DNA from: JBFHNV01 sp965365655
Lineage (GTDB): Bacteria; Pseudomonadota; Gammaproteobacteria; HK1
Reading direction: 5' to 3'
DNA: 18,386 bases
Assembly (NCBI GenBank): GCA_965365655.1
Contig: CBDUCN010000069.1
Span: 1 to 18,386 of the forward strand
The position numbers and the translations under genes are program-made. Below, one piece after another: positions 1 to 7,911 of this stretch; position 1 is the first letter of the stretch; each line of letters starts with the position of its first letter. The notes below the pieces were generated by a model that searched no databases, had not been told where the DNA came from, and was given only the letters and a program-made list of their open reading frames with translations.

Positions 1-7
1 GCAGCAC

Positions 8-553
8 GTGGACATCCGCAAGATCGTCTTCCACCACGAGGTGGTGTACTCGGAGGCCGGCGCATCCGCCGCCGAGCCGATCACCCGCGCCGCCGCGATC
101 GCGATGATCCCGAACCCGTTCGCCGGCTCGCAGGTCGAGGACCTGTCCGCGCTGTTCGACGCGGGCGGTGCGCTGGGCGAACGCCTGATGGGCGACGTGG
201 TCGCGCGGCTGCCGGGCCCGGCGGTGAGCTACGGCAAGGCCGCGCTGGTGGGTGCGCTGGGCGACTTCGAGCACGGCGGCGCGTGCATCCACCCGAAGCT
301 CGGCAAGCCGATGCGCGCGGCGGTGGGCGGCGGCAAGGCGGTGATCCCGTCCAACGTGAAGGTCGGACCGCCGGGCACGGTGATCGACGTGCCGCTGGGG
401 CACAAGGACGAGCCGTGGTCCTTCGACCACTTCGACACCCTGAGCCTCAGCGTCGCGGACAGCCCGCGCCCGCACGAGATCATGGTGGTGATGGCGGTGG
501 CCGACGGCGGGCGGGTGAACCCGCGCTGCGGCGGCGGGCCGATCCTCGACTGA
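8..553 (+). CDS. AA_synth (DUF1185) family protein, start uncertain
   Basis: This 181-residue protein resembles the bacterial 'amino acid synthesis' family (AA_synth, DUF1185). The family name is historical and no reaction is firmly established. Family-like segments are the RKIV start (residues 4-7), the NPFAG segment (36-40), YGKAALVG (75-82) and the EHGGACIHPKLGKPMR region (88-103), followed by a PLGHKDE stretch (129-135). The length is normal for the family. The GTG at 8 gives a family-like N-terminus, but only seven bases precede it. The frame is still open to the window edge and no ribosome binding site is visible, so the true start may lie outside. The gene ends 83 bases before the UbiD-type gene on the same strand, suggesting co-transcription. 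Members often sit in catabolic clusters, which fits here, but its role in the cluster is inference. Confidence 0.85.
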   Translation: MDIRKIVFHHEVVYSEAGASAAEPITRAAAIAMIPNPFAGSQVEDLSALFDAGGALGERLMGDVVARLPGPAVSYGKAALVGALGDFEHGGACIHPKLGKPMRAAVGGGKAVIPSNVKVGPPGTVIDVPLGHKDEPWSFDHFDTLSLSVADSPRPHEIMVVMAVADGGRVNPRCGGGPILD

Positions 554-636
554 GGCCTCGTGAATCGCTCGCTGCGCCGGCCGGCGCGGCCCGGCGCCGG
601 CGTCTGCTAACCTCGCGGCGCCACCGGAGGACGGCC

Positions 637-2271
637 ATGGGCGACACCGCGCGCAGCTACCGCGACCTTCACGAGCACCTGGAGCGCCTCGACGCGGCGG
701 GGCTGCTGCACACCATCGACGCCCCCGTGAACAAGGACACGGAGATGCACCCGCTGGTGCGCTGGCAGTTCCGCGGCGGCATCCCCGAGCCCGAGCGCAA
801 GGCGTTCCTGTTCACGCACGTCACCGACAGCCGCGGCCGGCGCTACGACATCCCGGTCGTGATCGGCGCGCTCGCGGCCAACGCCGAGATCTACCGCATC
901 GGCATGGACTGCGCGCTCGACGCGATCGGCGACAAGTGGAATCACGCGATCGCGAACCCGGTGCCGGTGCGCCACGTGGACGACGCGCCGTGCCAGGAGG
1001 TGGTGCTCACCGGCGAGAACCTGCGCGGCGAGGGCAACGGCCTCGACGCGCTGCCGATACCGGTGTCCACGCCGGGCTTCGACGCCGGCCCGTACTTCAC
1101 CGCGGCGACCTGGATCACGAAGGACCCCGAGGACGGCGTGCCGAACATGGGCGTGTACCGCGGGCAGGTCAAGGCGCCGGACCGGGTCGCGGTGATGATG
1201 CTGATCTCGCTGTCCGCGGGCGGCTACTTCCACTGGAAGAAGTACCGCGCGCGCGGCGAGAAGATGCCGGTGGCCATCGTGCTCGGCTGCCCGCCGATGG
1301 TCGCGTTCACCGGGCCGCAGAAGCTCAAGGTAGGCGTCGACGAGCTCACCGTCGCCGGCGCGCTGGCCGGCGGCCCGATCAACGTCGTGAAGGCGAAGAC
1401 GGTGGACCTCGAGGTGCCCGCGGAGTCCGAGATCGTGATCGAGGGGCTGATCGACACCGAGTACCTGGAGCCCGAGGGTCCGTTCGGCGAGTCGCACGGC
1501 TACGTCGCGCTGGAGGAGTACAACTTCTCGATGCAGGTCACCGCGATCACGCGCCGCCGCGAGCCCATCGTGCCGTCCATCATCTCGCAGGTCACGCCCA
1601 GCGAGTCGTCGGTGATCAAGCGCGTGGCCTACGAGCCGATGTACCTCTCGCACCTTCGCGACACCCTGGGCGTCAAGGGCGTGACGCGGGTGTCCATGCA
1701 CGAGCCGCTGACGAATCTGCGCCGCTTCGTGATGGTGACCTTCGAGCGCGGCGTCGCGAAGACCGAGATCTGGCGCGCGCTGTACGGCGCCGCGGCGCTG
1801 ATGCCGGCGGTCGGCAAGTACGTCATCGCGATCAACGACGACATCGACCCGGACAACGGCGACTCGGTGTTCTGGGCGATGGGCTACCGCGCGAACCCGG
1901 CGCTGGACGTGCAGATCCTGGGCCACCGCGCGCGCGGCCACGGCCCGGTCCTGAAAGGCGTGGAGAGCGACTCGACGATGCTGATCGACGCGACGCTGAA
2001 GCACGACATGCCGCCGGTCGCGCTGCCGAAGCGCGAGTTCATGGAGAACGCCCGCGCGCTGTGGGATCGGCTCGGGCTGCCGCCGCTGAAGCCCGAGTCA
2101 CCGTGGCACGGCTACTCGCTGGGCGAGTGGAGCGACACGTGGGAGCGCGCGGCGAGCAACGCGACCGACGGCCAGTACCTGCGAAACGGCGAGCGCACCT
2201 GGCAGCTGCGCCGCCGGGTCGCCGAGCCGCAGACGCCGCTGGACGCGGTGGACGACGACGCCCCCGGCTGA
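637..2271 (+). CDS. UbiD family prFMN-dependent decarboxylase
   Basis: This 544-residue protein belongs to the UbiD/Fdc1 family, which reversibly decarboxylates aromatic or alpha,beta-unsaturated acids using prenylated FMN supplied by a UbiX-type prenyltransferase. The cofactor segment NMGVYRGQV spans residues 170-178. Arg175, together with Glu280 and Glu285 of the EGPFGE motif, matches the catalytic Arg-Glu-Glu set of Fdc1 (R173, E277, E282) almost residue for residue. His199 lies in the GYFHWKK segment, another family hallmark. The start is the ATG at 637, six bases after GGAGG at 626-630. A longer open frame upstream runs through the preceding gene in another frame and is not used. No ubiX is in the window. 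The PSESS segment (321-325) suggests the catabolic branch rather than ubiquinone synthesis. The exact substrate is unknown; family assignment is secure. Confidence 0.93.
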   Translation: MGDTARSYRDLHEHLERLDAAGLLHTIDAPVNKDTEMHPLVRWQFRGGIPEPERKAFLFTHVTDSRGRRYDIPVVIGALAANAEIYRIGMDCALDAIGDKWNHAIANPVPVRHVDDAPCQEVVLTGENLRGEGNGLDALPIPVSTPGFDAGPYFTAATWITKDPEDGVPNMGVYRGQVKAPDRVAVMMLISLSAGGYFHWKKYRARGEKMPVAIVLGCPPMVAFTGPQKLKVGVDELTVAGALAGGPINVVKAKTVDLEVPAESEIVIEGLIDTEYLEPEGPFGESHGYVALEEYNFSMQVTAITRRREPIVPSIISQVTPSESSVIKRVAYEPMYLSHLRDTLGVKGVTRVSMHEPLTNLRRFVMVTFERGVAKTEIWRALYGAAALMPAVGKYVIAINDDIDPDNGDSVFWAMGYRANPALDVQILGHRARGHGPVLKGVESDSTMLIDATLKHDMPPVALPKREFMENARALWDRLGLPPLKPESPWHGYSLGEWSDTWERAASNATDGQYLRNGERTWQLRRRVAEPQTPLDAVDDDAPG

Positions 2272-2274
2272 CGG

Positions 2275-2293
2275 GACGCGGCGTCTGCGCGTC
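2275..2293. terminator. GC hairpin between convergent genes, possible terminator
   Basis: Six-base arms GACGCG and CGCGTC flank a seven-base loop, in the 26 bases between the stops of the UbiD-type gene and the convergent MoaD-like gene. There is no T-tract on either strand, so intrinsic termination is uncertain. The position is what makes it suggestive. Confidence 0.3.
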
Positions 2294-2297
2294 GCGC

Positions 2298-2549
2298 TCA
2301 GCCCGCGTCCAGCTTCGGCAGGAAGTACACCTCGCAGCCGTCGGGCAGCGGCTGGAAGCCGGCCTCCTCATGCAGCTGCCCGTCGATGGCGACCGTGGTC
2401 TCCCCCTCCAGCCACTCGCCGAGGCCCGGGAAGCGCTGGTCCAGCGCCTTGATCACCCCGCGCACGTTGCGCGCGTCGATGTCGAACTCCTTCTCGCCGC
2501 CGGTGCGCTCCATGCTCACGCCGGTGGACAGCACCACGTGCACCGTCAC
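2298..2549 (-). CDS. MoaD/ThiS-like small ubiquitin-fold protein
   Basis: This 83-residue protein resembles the beta-grasp sulfur carriers MoaD and ThiS. It has the pattern FDID..NVRGVIKAL (22-36), a central helix, TVAIDG (51-56) and a C-terminal VYFLPKLDAG strand, comparable to the V-FFP-PVAGG end of MoaD. True carriers need a terminal Gly-Gly for adenylation and thiocarboxylation, whereas this one ends Ala-Gly. The start is a GTG at 2549, one base after the TGA of the molybdenum hydroxylase gene, with GGAG seven bases upstream, so the two genes are translationally linked. The context suggests a role in assembling or tuning the molybdenum enzyme. It could serve molybdopterin synthesis directly, or be a non-conjugating structural partner. 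The fold call is good; the function is inference. Confidence 0.75.
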   Translation of the reverse strand: MTVHVVLSTGVSMERTGGEKEFDIDARNVRGVIKALDQRFPGLGEWLEGETTVAIDGQLHEEAGFQPLPDGCEVYFLPKLDAG

Positions 2550-2550
2550 G

Positions 2551-4830
2551 TCAGATCTCCGTGCCGGTGCGGTGCTCGATAGCCGCGCGCAGCCGCGGCG
2601 GGGAGATCGGCAACTCCTGCATGCGCCGGCCGGTCGCGTTCGCGATCGCGTTCGCGATCGCCGCCATCGGCGGGCAGATGTTGACCTCGCCCACGCCCTT
2701 CACGCCGAACGGATGGTTCGGGTTCGGCACCTCGACCAGCACCGGCTCGATCATCGGCAGGTCCGACGCGACCGGGATGCGGTAGTCCAGGAAGCCCGCG
2801 TTCTGCAGCTTGCCGTCGGCGCCGTAGATGTACTCCTCGTTCAGCGCCCAGCCGATGCCCTGCACCACGCCGCCCTGGATCTGCCCCTCCACGTAGTCGG
2901 GGTGGATCGCGCGGCCGCAGTCCTGCGCGGCCACGAAGCGCAGGATCGTCACGTGCCCCGTTTCCGGGTCCACCTCGACGTCGCAGAACTGCGTGGAGAA
3001 GCCCGGCGCCTGGCCGCTGGCGCTGACGGTGCCGGTGGCGCCGATGGGGCCGCCGGTGGTGCTGAACTGGGCGGCGATCTCCTTGAACGACAGCGGCTCG
3101 AAGTCGCCCACGTTGCTGCTCGCGGGCTTCGCGAACCCGTCCTCCCAGACCACGCCTTCCACGTCCACGTCCCAGATCAGCGCGGCGCGCCGGCGCATGT
3201 CCGCGATGACCTTGTTGCACGCGTCGATGACCGCCATGCCGGTCGCGAAGGTGACGCGCGACCCGCCGGTCACGAAGCAGAAGGGCACCGACTCGGTGTC
3301 CGAGACCTTGGACTGGATCGCGTAGTAGTCGATGCCCAGCGTCTCCGCCGCCATCAGCGCCATGGACGCGCGCGAGCCGCCGATGTCCGGGCTGCCGGTG
3401 GCCACCGTCACGGTGCCGTCGACGTTCACCGCGATGGTCGCGCCGGAATCGCCGGCGCCGTTGAACCAGTAGCCCGACGCGACGCCGCGGCCCTGGTTCG
3501 GGCCGAGCGGAGTCTTGTACGCGGGGTGGTTCAGCACCGCCTCGACGGTCTCCTTGTAGCCGCCGTGGGCGAGCTTGGGCCCGTAGATCATCTGCGTGCC
3601 GATGTCCGCCGCGTTCTTCAGCCGGAACTCGGCCGGGTCCATGCCGATGGTCTTCGCCGCGATGTCCATCGTGCTCTCGACCGCGAACGCGGAGATCGGC
3701 GAGCCCGGGGCGCGGTACGCGGCGGCCTTCGGGCGGTTGGAGACCACGTCGTAGCCGGTGGTGCGCTGGTTCGGGATGTCGTAGGGCGCGAACGCGCACA
3801 TGCACCCGTTCATCACCGGCGAGCCCGGGAACGCGCCGGCCTGGTACTTGAGCAGCGCGTCCGCGGCGGTGATGGTGCCGTCGCGCTTGACGCCGATCTT
3901 CACCGTCATCGACGCGCCGGAGGTCGGGCCGGTCGCGAGGAACACCTCCTCGCGGCTCATGCTCATGCGCACCGGCTTGCCGGACTTGCGCGACAGCGTG
4001 ACCGCGAGGGGCTCGAGGTAGACCACCGTCTTGCCGCCGAAGCCGCCGCCGATCTCGGCCGGGTTCACCTTGATGTTGCCGACCGTGATGCCGGTGATCT
4101 TCGACGTGAGGTTGCGCACCGTGAAGTGGCCCTGGCTGGAGCTCCAGAGCTCGACGCGGCCGTTCTCCTCGTAGTTCGCCATGCAGGCCTGCGGCTCGAT
4201 GTAGGCCTGGTGGATCGGGCTGGTCTTGTAGTGGCGCTCGACGACCTCGTCGGCCTCGGCGAAGCCCTTGTCCAGATCGCCGATCTCGAAGCCCACCTTC
4301 TTCGACACGTTCGACGCGCGGTTCGGCGCCGGATCGACGCCGCGCGTGATCATGTCCTCGAACAGCAGCGGCGCGTCGTCGGCCATCGCCTCGTCGACGT
4401 CGATCACGTGCGGCAGCACCTCGTACTCGACGTCGATGAGCTTGATCGCCTTGCGCGCGATGGACTGGCTGGTGGCCGCCACCGCGGCCACCGCGTGCCC
4501 TTCGTAGAGCACCTTCTCGCGCGCCATGATGTTGCGCGTGATGTGCCAGAAGTTCACCGCGAGGCGCTCCGGGCCGACGTACGCGAACTCCTGGCCCGGC
4601 AGATCCTCGGCGGTCATCACCGCCTTCACCCCGGGCAGCGCCTCGGCGCGCGAGGTGTCGATGGACTTGATGCGCGCGTGGGCGTGCGGGCTTCGCAGCA
4701 CCTTCCCGAACAGCGCCCCCGGCAGGTAGTAGTCCGCGCCGTAGCGCGCCTCGCCGGTCACCTTGGCCACGCCGTCCGGGCGCACCGGGCGCGTACCCAC
4801 CCACTTGAAGGCCTTCTGGTCCTGGGGCAT
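2551..4830 (-). CDS. Xanthine dehydrogenase family molybdopterin-binding (large) subunit
   Basis: This 759-residue protein is the catalytic subunit of a molybdenum hydroxylase of the xanthine oxidase, CoxL and 4-hydroxybenzoyl-CoA reductase superfamily. These enzymes hydroxylate or reduce activated carbons using molybdopterin cytosine dinucleotide. An alpha/beta hammerhead domain lies at about 20-140, followed by two cofactor domains (about 150-400 and 425-730). Visible hallmarks are GGGFGGK (261-267), AYRAPG (371-376), with Arg373 where xanthine oxidase has a substrate Arg, and KGVGE (711-715), whose Glu715 fits the catalytic base. The CoxL-specific Cys-Ser-Phe-Arg loop is absent, so it is not a CO dehydrogenase. 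The start is the ATG at 4830 with GGAG six bases upstream; a longer frame to 4947 lacks such a site. The [2Fe-2S] and FAD subunits that normally accompany it are not adjacent. The substrate is unknown. Confidence 0.92.
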   Translation of the reverse strand: MPQDQKAFKWVGTRPVRPDGVAKVTGEARYGADYYLPGALFGKVLRSPHAHARIKSIDTSRAEALPGVKAVMTAEDLPGQEFAYVGPERLAVNFWHITRNIMAREKVLYEGHAVAAVAATSQSIARKAIKLIDVEYEVLPHVIDVDEAMADDAPLLFEDMITRGVDPAPNRASNVSKKVGFEIGDLDKGFAEADEVVERHYKTSPIHQAYIEPQACMANYEENGRVELWSSSQGHFTVRNLTSKITGITVGNIKVNPAEIGGGFGGKTVVYLEPLAVTLSRKSGKPVRMSMSREEVFLATGPTSGASMTVKIGVKRDGTITAADALLKYQAGAFPGSPVMNGCMCAFAPYDIPNQRTTGYDVVSNRPKAAAYRAPGSPISAFAVESTMDIAAKTIGMDPAEFRLKNAADIGTQMIYGPKLAHGGYKETVEAVLNHPAYKTPLGPNQGRGVASGYWFNGAGDSGATIAVNVDGTVTVATGSPDIGGSRASMALMAAETLGIDYYAIQSKVSDTESVPFCFVTGGSRVTFATGMAVIDACNKVIADMRRRAALIWDVDVEGVVWEDGFAKPASSNVGDFEPLSFKEIAAQFSTTGGPIGATGTVSASGQAPGFSTQFCDVEVDPETGHVTILRFVAAQDCGRAIHPDYVEGQIQGGVVQGIGWALNEEYIYGADGKLQNAGFLDYRIPVASDLPMIEPVLVEVPNPNHPFGVKGVGEVNICPPMAAIANAIANATGRRMQELPISPPRLRAAIEHRTGTEI

Positions 4831-4951
4831 CCGAGGCTCCTGTTCGTGATCGCGTGAATTCGACGGAAGCGCGACATGATAGCGGCGCGCCAGGGGAAAC
4901 GGGGAGCGCCCCTGGCGGCGCCGCCTGCGCGCGCGCACACGGCACAAATCG

Positions 4952-4966
4952 CATTTTCAATCAATG
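4952..4966 (-). promoter_or_regulatory. AT-rich inverted repeat, possible LysR-type operator or promoter
   Basis: In a very GC-rich 266-base gap, the only AT-rich patch (4944-4968) holds CATT-N7-AATG, which contains the ATT-N7-AAT form of the LysR T-N11-A box. It lies about 120 bases upstream of the molybdenum hydroxylase start. No LysR gene is in the window. The rest of the gap (4831-5096) shows nothing recognisable. Confidence 0.25.
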
Positions 4967-5096
4967 GCTTGCGCGGCAACCCGACGGTCGTTGCAGGCAG
5001 GCGCGGGGCGCCGCGATGGTCGGGCCGGCGGGCCGGCTCCGGGCGAGCGCCGCGCGCCCGGACGAGTCCGGCGCGGGCAACCGCCGCGGCGGCACG

Positions 5097-5933
5097 CTAG
5101 CGCGCGAGCCGATCCCACCCGATCGCGGCGAGGCGGCGCGCCGAGTCGGCGACGTCGTGCTCCGGATGCTCGCTGATGATCTCGAGCACCGCACGCCGCG
5201 CGTGGCCCACCGCCTCGGCGCCGGCCAGGCCCTGCGCGAAGTCGACGTCGCCGTCGCCGACGCGCGCGTGCAGGTACTTCGCGCGGGTGGTGTCGGACAC
5301 GTGCACGGTATGCAGGCGCGGCGCGACGCGGGCGAAGCCCGCGGCGAGGTCCTCGCCGATGAAGTGCGCGTTGGCGACGTCGTAGACGACCCCGATCTGC
5401 TCCGCGCCGTAGCGCTCGATCGCGGCCATCATGCGCTCGGCGTCCGCGAGGTACGCCACCGGCATGTTCTCGACCAGCAGCCGCGTGCCGCACGCGTCGG
5501 CGTGCGGCAGCAGCTCGTCCAGCGCCTCGAAGGTCCAGCCGAGCAGGGTCTCCTCCGGCGCCGGCTGCAGCGGGTTCGCCTTGCCCGGGCCGACCACCAC
5601 GCCCTCGGCACCCAGCTCGCCGGCGAGCGTGACCACAGAGCACAGCACGTCCAGCGTGTAGCGGCGCATCTCGGGGCTGGCCGCAGCGACGTTCAGGTCC
5701 ACGTTGGGCTGGTTCAGGGTGCGCACGGTGAGTCCCAGCGCGTCGAGATCCCGGCGCAGCGCCGAGCGCGCCGCCGCGTCCATCGCGGGCGGCCACAGGT
5801 GGCCCGGGTACATCATCAGCTCCAGCTCCGCGAATCCGGCCTCGGCGAAGTCCGGCAGCAGCGGCGGCAGCGGACCGCGCAGCAGGTACGAGTAGGTGTT
5901 CAGCGCGAAGCGGGCGTTGAGATCGGCGGCCAT
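5097..5933 (-). CDS. Sugar phosphate isomerase/epimerase-like TIM barrel protein
   Basis: This 278-residue protein fits the xylose-isomerase-like TIM barrel (AP endonuclease family 2) group, which includes hydroxypyruvate isomerase, IolE/IolI-type enzymes and 3-dehydroshikimate dehydratase. Alternating strands carry the expected divalent-metal ligands: Glu155 in LLVENMP, Asp185 in GVVYDVANAH (with His190), His211 in HTVHVSDT, and Glu251 in AVLEII. The length is normal. The ATG at 5933 lies three bases after the TGA of the FAD dehydrogenase gene, with GGAGG ten bases upstream of the start, so the two are almost certainly one transcript. In a catabolic setting such proteins act as isomerases, epimerases or ring-product dehydratases. 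A 3-dehydroshikimate dehydratase-type role is possible but unproven. Fold and metal site are well supported, the reaction is not. Confidence 0.85.
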   Translation of the reverse strand: MAADLNARFALNTYSYLLRGPLPPLLPDFAEAGFAELELMMYPGHLWPPAMDAAARSALRRDLDALGLTVRTLNQPNVDLNVAAASPEMRRYTLDVLCSVVTLAGELGAEGVVVGPGKANPLQPAPEETLLGWTFEALDELLPHADACGTRLLVENMPVAYLADAERMMAAIERYGAEQIGVVYDVANAHFIGEDLAAGFARVAPRLHTVHVSDTTRAKYLHARVGDGDVDFAQGLAGAEAVGHARRAVLEIISEHPEHDVADSARRLAAIGWDRLAR

Positions 5934-5936
5934 GGG

Positions 5937-7655
5937 TCAGTGTCCTCCGCGTCGGGGGTGAATGCGCGAGTGGCCGGCCGCGTGCATCGCGGCCAGGAAG
6001 CCGAACGCGATCGCCGGGCCCAGCGTGATCCCGGGCCCGGGGTAGCGCCCGCACATGATCGAGCGCATGTCACCGCCGGCCGCGTACAGGCCGCGCACCG
6101 GCACGCCGTCGGCGTCCAGCACGCGGGCGTGGCCGTCGGTGCGCAGCCCCGCCGCGGTGCCGAGATCGCTGGCCACCAGCTCGACCGCGTGGAACGGCGG
6201 CGTCTCCAGCGGCGCCAGGCACGGGTTCGGCCCGACGTCGGCGTCGCCCAGGTAGCGCGAGTACGCGTCGGCGCCGCGCGCGAACGCGCGGTCGGTGCCG
6301 CTCAGTGCATCGGCGTTGTACTCGGCCACGGTGCGCTCCAGGCCGTCGGCGTCGATGCCGAGCGTGTGCGCGAGCGCGCGCAGGGTCGGCGCCTGCACGA
6401 GGTACCCCGACTCGAGGTACGGCCCCAGCGCGCGGGTGAACGGACGGATCGCGCCCAGGCCGTAGCGCCACAGGAAGGTCCGGTCGCAGATCAGGAATGC
6501 GGGAATGGCGGGGCCGCGGTTGTGCCCGCGCAGCATCGCCTGCACGAAGCGGTGGTACGACACCGCCTCGTTGGTGAAGCGCCGCCCGCTCGCGTCCACC
6601 GCGAGCGAGCCCGGCTTGCCGCGATCGGTCACGGTGTGGGGGTACGTGATCACCTCGCCGTCGGCGCGCCGGTACACGGACGCGGGCGTCCAGTACGCGT
6701 TGTCGGTGTTGCGATCCTCGACCACGCCGCCGGCGCCGGTGCCGAGGCGCAGCCCGTCGCCGGTGCTGCCGGGCGCGAACGGGCTGAACGCGCTCACCTC
6801 GGGCGGCAGGTAGCGCGCGCGCAGCTCCGGGTCGTGCGAGAAGCCGCCCGTCGCGAGCAGCACGCCGCGGCGGGCGACGATGCGCTCGACGCCGCCCGGC
6901 CCGTCGACGACCGCGCCGGTGATGCGGGCGCCGTCGCGCGTCAGCTCGCGCACCGCGGTGCGGGTGAGCACGGGCACGCCGCGGTCCAGCACCGACTCGA
7001 GCAGGCGGCCCGCGAGCGCGTTGCCCAGCACCAGGCGCGTGCCGCGCGGATGGCGCAGCCGCTGCAGGCCGTACTCCGCGAGCAGGTGCGCCGTGCGCGC
7101 GAAGGACAGCGGCGAGCGCAGCGCGCGGCGCAGGTGCGGGATGTCCTCGCGCGCGACCATCATGCCGCCGAACAGCGTGAAGGCCTCCATCGGCGGGCGC
7201 AGCAGCGCGAAGTGGCGCCCGAGCCGGGCGCCGTCGTAGGGCTCCGGCTCGAGCACCCGGCGCCCGGTGCTGAAGCCCTCCACGTCGGGGTAGTAGTCGG
7301 GATAGAAGGCCAGCGGGCGCAGCTTCACCGCGGTGTGCCGCGCGAGGTACGCGACCGCCCGCGGCCCGGCCTCGAAGAAGCGCTCGCGCATCGCGCGCCC
7401 GTCCTCGTCGGCGATCACCGCCTCGACGTAAGCGCGGGCGCGCTCCACGCTGTCCGGCTCGTCGCCGGACTCGAGGAACTCCTGGCACGGGATCCACACC
7501 ATGCCGCCGGAGATCGCGGTGGTGCCGCCCACGGTGGGCGTCTTCTCGACGACGAGCGGGCGCAGGCCCTCGGCGGCGGCCACGGCCGCCGCGGTCATGC
7601 CGGCCGCGCCGCTGCCGGCGATCAGCAGGTCGACCTGGCGATCGGCGCACGGCAT
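5937..7655 (-). CDS. FAD-dependent oxidoreductase, 3-ketosteroid dehydrogenase (KstD)-like
   Basis: This 572-residue protein belongs to the fumarate reductase/KstD flavoprotein family. The N-terminal dinucleotide-binding motif GSGAAG is at residues 14-19, followed by the VVEK strand and GGTTAISGG. The C-terminal FAD segment LYAAGGD leads into YPGPGITLGPAIAFG. Tyr538 and Gly542 correspond to the catalytic Tyr487 and Gly491 of Rhodococcus KstD, and Tyr321 in NAYWTP may match the third catalytic Tyr. Such enzymes desaturate a ring next to a ketone. The ATG at 7655 is preferred because the 35 extra residues reached from 7760 are Ala/Arg/Gly-only. Neither start has a strong ribosome binding site. 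It leads an apparent operon with the downstream TIM barrel gene. No other steroid genes are nearby, so the substrate could be any cyclic ketone. Confidence 0.88.
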   Translation of the reverse strand: MPCADRQVDLLIAGSGAAGMTAAAVAAAEGLRPLVVEKTPTVGGTTAISGGMVWIPCQEFLESGDEPDSVERARAYVEAVIADEDGRAMRERFFEAGPRAVAYLARHTAVKLRPLAFYPDYYPDVEGFSTGRRVLEPEPYDGARLGRHFALLRPPMEAFTLFGGMMVAREDIPHLRRALRSPLSFARTAHLLAEYGLQRLRHPRGTRLVLGNALAGRLLESVLDRGVPVLTRTAVRELTRDGARITGAVVDGPGGVERIVARRGVLLATGGFSHDPELRARYLPPEVSAFSPFAPGSTGDGLRLGTGAGGVVEDRNTDNAYWTPASVYRRADGEVITYPHTVTDRGKPGSLAVDASGRRFTNEAVSYHRFVQAMLRGHNRGPAIPAFLICDRTFLWRYGLGAIRPFTRALGPYLESGYLVQAPTLRALAHTLGIDADGLERTVAEYNADALSGTDRAFARGADAYSRYLGDADVGPNPCLAPLETPPFHAVELVASDLGTAAGLRTDGHARVLDADGVPVRGLYAAGGDMRSIMCGRYPGPGITLGPAIAFGFLAAMHAAGHSRIHPRRGGH

Positions 7656-7911
7656 CGGTGCGCGCTCAGCGCCCGCGGCGTCGCCGGCCGCCGCCGCGCG
7701 GCGTCCGCCGGGCGCCCGCGCGGCGGCCCGGCGGGCTCCCCGCGGGGCGGCAACGGGCATCCGGCGTGCGTCGCGCCGGGCACGGTGAGCGATCCACGCG
7801 CGCCCGGCCGTCCGCGTTCCCGGCGCGGCGCCGCCGACGGCAGGTGGACAGACTCGCGCTCACGGTGTGCGAACATTGCCCGCCAGCGCGAGGAAGCACA
7901 AGGAGCCCCCG
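7656..7911. promoter_or_regulatory. Divergent intergenic region, probable promoters for both flanking genes
   Basis: The 256 bases between the divergent FAD oxidoreductase and ThDP enzyme must carry both promoters if these start here. The left two thirds are extremely GC-rich (7656-7840). A weak plus-strand -35-like TGGACA at 7845-7850 is followed by a less GC-rich stretch near 7868-7877. No convincing -10 box was found. Confidence 0.25.

Noticed and set aside
607..2004. Long minus-strand frame across the UbiD-type gene
   Set aside because: It is antisense to a gene with clear catalytic motifs, and its translation is His/Arg/Val-rich without any recognisable fold.
2551..4830. Aerobic CO dehydrogenase large subunit
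   Set aside because: The CoxL-type active-site loop with Cys-Ser-Phe-Arg is absent, and no CoxM or CoxS partner is adjacent.
2386..4857. Long plus-strand frame of about 820 codons opposite the molybdenum hydroxylase
   Set aside because: It is the antisense shadow of the molybdenum subunit and has no domain signature or ribosome binding site.
7656..7760. N-terminal extension of the FAD oxidoreductase from an ATG at 7760
   Set aside because: The 35 extra residues are low-complexity Ala/Arg/Gly/Pro and precede the normal start of the dinucleotide-binding fold, so the ATG at 7655 is preferred, although neither has a good ribosome binding site.
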